Positions 21,928 to 23,584 of a stretch of 23,584 nucleotides of DNA are shown here, piece by piece. The notes below the pieces were generated by a model, which was not told the origin of the DNA, did not search any database, and was given only the letters and a program-made list of their open reading frames with translations. Position numbers and translations under genes: made by a program. The stretch comes from JBGSYJ01 sp041748075. GTDB taxonomy: Bacteria; Acidobacteriota; Thermoanaerobaculia; Gp7-AA8. Position 1 is the stretch's first letter, and every line of letters starts with the position of its first letter. The stretch spans positions 1-23,584 of the forward strand of contig JBGTDX010000100.1 of NCBI GenBank assembly GCA_041748075.1, read 5' to 3'.

Positions 21928-22230
21928 CAAATAGACCACCGTCGCGCCCCAGCCGCCGCCACTCGCTTCGGCATCGTGGAAGGATTCGACGTAATCGAGG
22001 GATCCCAGAAGGGAGCGGATGATCTCGCGTTGCACTCCGATGCCGCGGCCGTGAATCAGGCGCACCTGACGGAAGCCCTTGTCTCGCGCCGCGTCGAGGT
22101 AGGCCTCGGCAACGTCGCGCACCTCGCGGGGCTGGAAGGGGTGGAGGTCGAAGGAGTCTTCGATCGGGATTTCGATCGGGTCCGTTTCAATGTCATCGTC
22201 CACGCGCGTCAGAATGACACGTTCTCTCAC
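21913..22230 (-). CDS. Small MutS-related (Smr) domain protein
   Basis: The 105-residue protein is a stand-alone Smr domain. FDLHPFQPREVRDVAEAYLDAA (27-48) corresponds to the LDLHG-type opening. VRLIHGRGIGVQREIIRSLL (56-75) is the HGxG signature and GGGWGATVVYL (91-101) the closing block. Smr domains of MutS2 and related proteins are nucleases or nucleic-acid binders. The usual LDLHG is DLHPF here, while the IHGRGIG motif is intact, so activity is plausible but unproven. The start is GTG at 22230. It is divergent from nadA, with 72 bp between the starts, and is the first gene of a probable minus-strand unit with the MglA-like GTPase. Its last codons lie in a heptamer repeat. Confidence 0.88.
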   Translation of the reverse strand: MRERVILTRVDDDIETDPIEIPIEDSFDLHPFQPREVRDVAEAYLDAARDKGFRQVRLIHGRGIGVQREIIRSLLGSLDYVESFHDAEASGGGWGATVVYLKDEG

Positions 22231-22302
22231 GCTACACTACCCGCCTGCCCGGAATTTGCAGAGGAAGGACGGCGATTCCATCGCCGGAGAAAGCAAAACC
22301 CC

Positions 22303-23289
22303 ATGTCGACACTTTTCGAAGAGTTGCAGCGTGTGAAGACGTTTCAGTACACCGAGCAGGATGCCCGTGAATTCGAGCAGCTTCACGACGAGATCCGCGT
22401 CCTGAAGAAGGAGCGGAACGCCGTCATCGTCGCTCACAACTATTACCGTCCCGAAATCCTGAAAGTAGCCGACTTTGTAGGGGATTCGCTCGAGCTGGCG
22501 CTCATGGCGGCGCAGGTCAAGGACGCCGACGTGATCGAGTTCTGCGGCGTGCATTTCATGGCCGAGACCGCGAAGATCGTCAATCCGTCACGGACCGTGC
22601 TGCTGCCGAATCTGCTCGCGGGGTGCCAGCTTGCAGATTCAGCTCCCGCGGAGGACCTCGAAGCTCGCATCGAAGATCTCAAGAAGACTTATCCCGATCT
22701 GGCAGTCGTCAGTTACGTGAACACGACTGCGGCCGTGAAAGCGCTCTCGGACATCATCTGCACGTCCGCAAACGCCGCCCGCGTCGTACGGTCGCTGCCG
22801 AACGAAAATATTCTTTTCGTGCCGGACCGCAATCTCGCAAACCATGTCGCTGAACAAGTGTCCGAGAAGAACATCATTCCGTGGGATGGCTTCTGTTACG
22901 TGCACCAGCAGATCACCCCGCAGGAAGTTCAGAAGATGCGCGACATGGATCCGGAGCTGAAGATTCTCGTGCATCCCGAGTGCAGGCCCGACGTCGCAAA
23001 GCTCGCCGACGCTGTGCTGTCGACGTCGGGGATGGTGAAGTACGCAAAGGAGAACGCGGCATCGCGCTTCCTGGTCGTCACCGAATGCGGGCTCTCCGAC
23101 CGGCTCTCGATGGAAGTGCCGGAAAAGCAGTTCCTGAAGGGCTGCAGGCTCTGCACATTCATGAAGGTGACGACCCTCGAAGATGTGCGCGATTCACTGC
23201 AGGACATGAAGTATTCGATCGAGGTTGCGGAACCGGTTCGTGAGAAGGCGAACCGTGCACTGCAGCGGATGTTCGCAGTCGTGGGCTGA
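22303..23289 (+). CDS. nadA: Quinolinate synthase (NadA)
   Basis: The 328-residue [4Fe-4S] enzyme condenses iminoaspartate with dihydroxyacetone phosphate to quinolinate in NAD biosynthesis. VAHNYYRPEILKVADFVGDS (43-62) is the first substrate block. FCGVHFMAETAKI (80-92) and LLAGCQLADS with Cys108 follow. SYVNTTAAVKA and CTSANA come next, and then DGFCYVH with Cys198. HPECRPDV and CRLCTFMKVTTLEDV complete it, with Cys284 as the probable third cluster ligand. The length fits the short NadA class without N-terminal extension. The ATG at 22303 has GGAG at 22286-22289, somewhat distant. A longer reading from 21976 would run through the divergent Smr gene and is rejected. nadB and nadC are not in the window. 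The end of the gene runs into a dispersed repeat. Confidence 0.96.
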   Translation: MSTLFEELQRVKTFQYTEQDAREFEQLHDEIRVLKKERNAVIVAHNYYRPEILKVADFVGDSLELALMAAQVKDADVIEFCGVHFMAETAKIVNPSRTVLLPNLLAGCQLADSAPAEDLEARIEDLKKTYPDLAVVSYVNTTAAVKALSDIICTSANAARVVRSLPNENILFVPDRNLANHVAEQVSEKNIIPWDGFCYVHQQITPQEVQKMRDMDPELKILVHPECRPDVAKLADAVLSTSGMVKYAKENAASRFLVVTECGLSDRLSMEVPEKQFLKGCRLCTFMKVTTLEDVRDSLQDMKYSIEVAEPVREKANRALQRMFAVVG

Positions 23290-23296
23290 ACCAGGT

Positions 23297-23309
23297 GTCA
23301 TCCTGAGCG
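23297..23309. repeat. Fragment of the dispersed hairpin core just after nadA
   Basis: GTCATCCTGAGCG at 23297-23309 matches the arm of the long hairpin. It lies 8 nt after the nadA stop and about 90 bp before the complete copy, so the intervening DNA may be an older, decayed half-copy. Confidence 0.65.
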
Positions 23310-23357
23310 GGTGTGGATGAATCGCGGAGTGTCGTCCCTCGCTCGACGCTTCTGATG

Positions 23358-23541
23358 AATGAACCTCTCCGACCGGGAGGGATGTAGAAACACGTCATCC
23401 TGAGCGAAGCGAAGGATCTCCTGAAGAGGATCGAGCATCGCACGCAGAGATCCTTCGCTTCGCTCAGGATGACGTGGACTCGCTCAGCATGACACGGTGG
23501 TTCATCACCCCTTCACCGGCGCCCAGCGCCGTTAGGTTGCT
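23358..23541. repeat. Dispersed hairpin element, copy B (about 184 bp)
   Basis: This copy is about 97% identical to 17452-17636 and in the same orientation. Its central inverted repeat is perfect over 30 nt (23391-23420 with 23447-23476, 26-nt loop). A fragment of the other inverted repeat (23335-23350) precedes it, as in copy A. It is the main content of the non-coding tail after nadA and probably ends nadA transcription. There is no transposase, so it resembles a MITE- or REP-like non-autonomous element. Confidence 0.92.
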
Positions 23542-23562
23542 TCTAATGAACCACCCATTCAT

Positions 23563-23579
23563 GGCCCGCGGAGCGGGCC
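23563..23579. terminator. Short GC-rich hairpin near the window end
   Basis: GGCCCGC (23563-23569) pairs perfectly with GCGGGCC (23573-23579) around GGA. No T-run follows on the plus strand before the window ends. It may be a terminator of a gene beyond the right edge or another repeat part. Confidence 0.35.
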
Positions 23580-23584
23580 TGAGA

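Noticed and set aside
21976..22302. N-terminal extension of nadA
   Set aside because: It overlaps the divergent Smr gene, and the extra residues do not resemble NadA; ATG 22303 gives the normal length.
23159..23443. Open frames beginning MRCSILFRRSFASLRMT (also at 17320-17538)
   Set aside because: Identical short frames translate the inverted-repeat element itself, in both copies, and have no coding signature.

Overview
This is a GC-rich, gene-dense bacterial chromosome segment. It holds seventeen protein-coding genes on both strands, one of them cut by the left edge. I see no RNA genes, phage genes, transposases or CRISPR arrays. No gene fixes the taxonomy. The mix of an MglA-family GTPase, a TMTC-like membrane protein with TPRs, an S46 dipeptidyl-peptidase, and dispersed hairpin repeats of a type I remember as common in Acidobacteriota and similar phyla suggests an acidobacterium-like Gram-negative. 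This is a low-confidence inference.

Layout. Positions 1-2375 (minus strand): glpX (partial), glutaryl-CoA dehydrogenase and a SAM methyltransferase. Positions 2399-6614: a possible envelope-glycan module. It has a GT-C-like membrane glycosyltransferase, a convergent VTT/TVP38-DedA-like membrane protein, a Dpm1/ArnC-like GT2, and a YdjC/ChbG/HpnK-like deacetylase that overlaps the GT2 stop by 4 nt. Positions 6691-12124 (plus strand): a beta-decarboxylating dehydrogenase, a secreted S46 dipeptidyl-peptidase, and an aconitase-family enzyme with its swivel domain first. Then acpH (minus), parE and parC (both topoisomerase IV subunits). Positions 17667-22230 (minus strand): in transcription order, an Smr protein, an MglA-like GTPase with a long tail, a TMTC-like protein with TPRs, and a lipoprotein with its own sigma70-like promoter. 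nadA (plus) diverges from the Smr gene.

How the genes may work together. The 2399-6614 genes fit a pathway in which a sugar is loaded onto a polyprenyl phosphate, deacetylated, and transferred outside the membrane, while the VTT protein handles the lipid. This is analogous to ArnC/ArnD/ArnT but built from different families, and it is inference. The S46 peptidase (dipeptide release) and glutaryl-CoA dehydrogenase (lysine/tryptophan breakdown) suggest some amino-acid-based nutrition. The aconitase-like and isocitrate/isopropylmalate-type enzymes act on chemically adjacent steps.

Non-coding DNA is unusually structured. There are four unrelated tandem repeats that all have a 7-bp period, and two of them start at or inside a stop codon. 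There are two 97%-identical copies of a ~185-bp element carrying a 30-bp-arm hairpin. Fragments of its core lie at other gene ends. Several -10-like boxes sit so close to start codons that leaderless or very short-leader transcripts are plausible.
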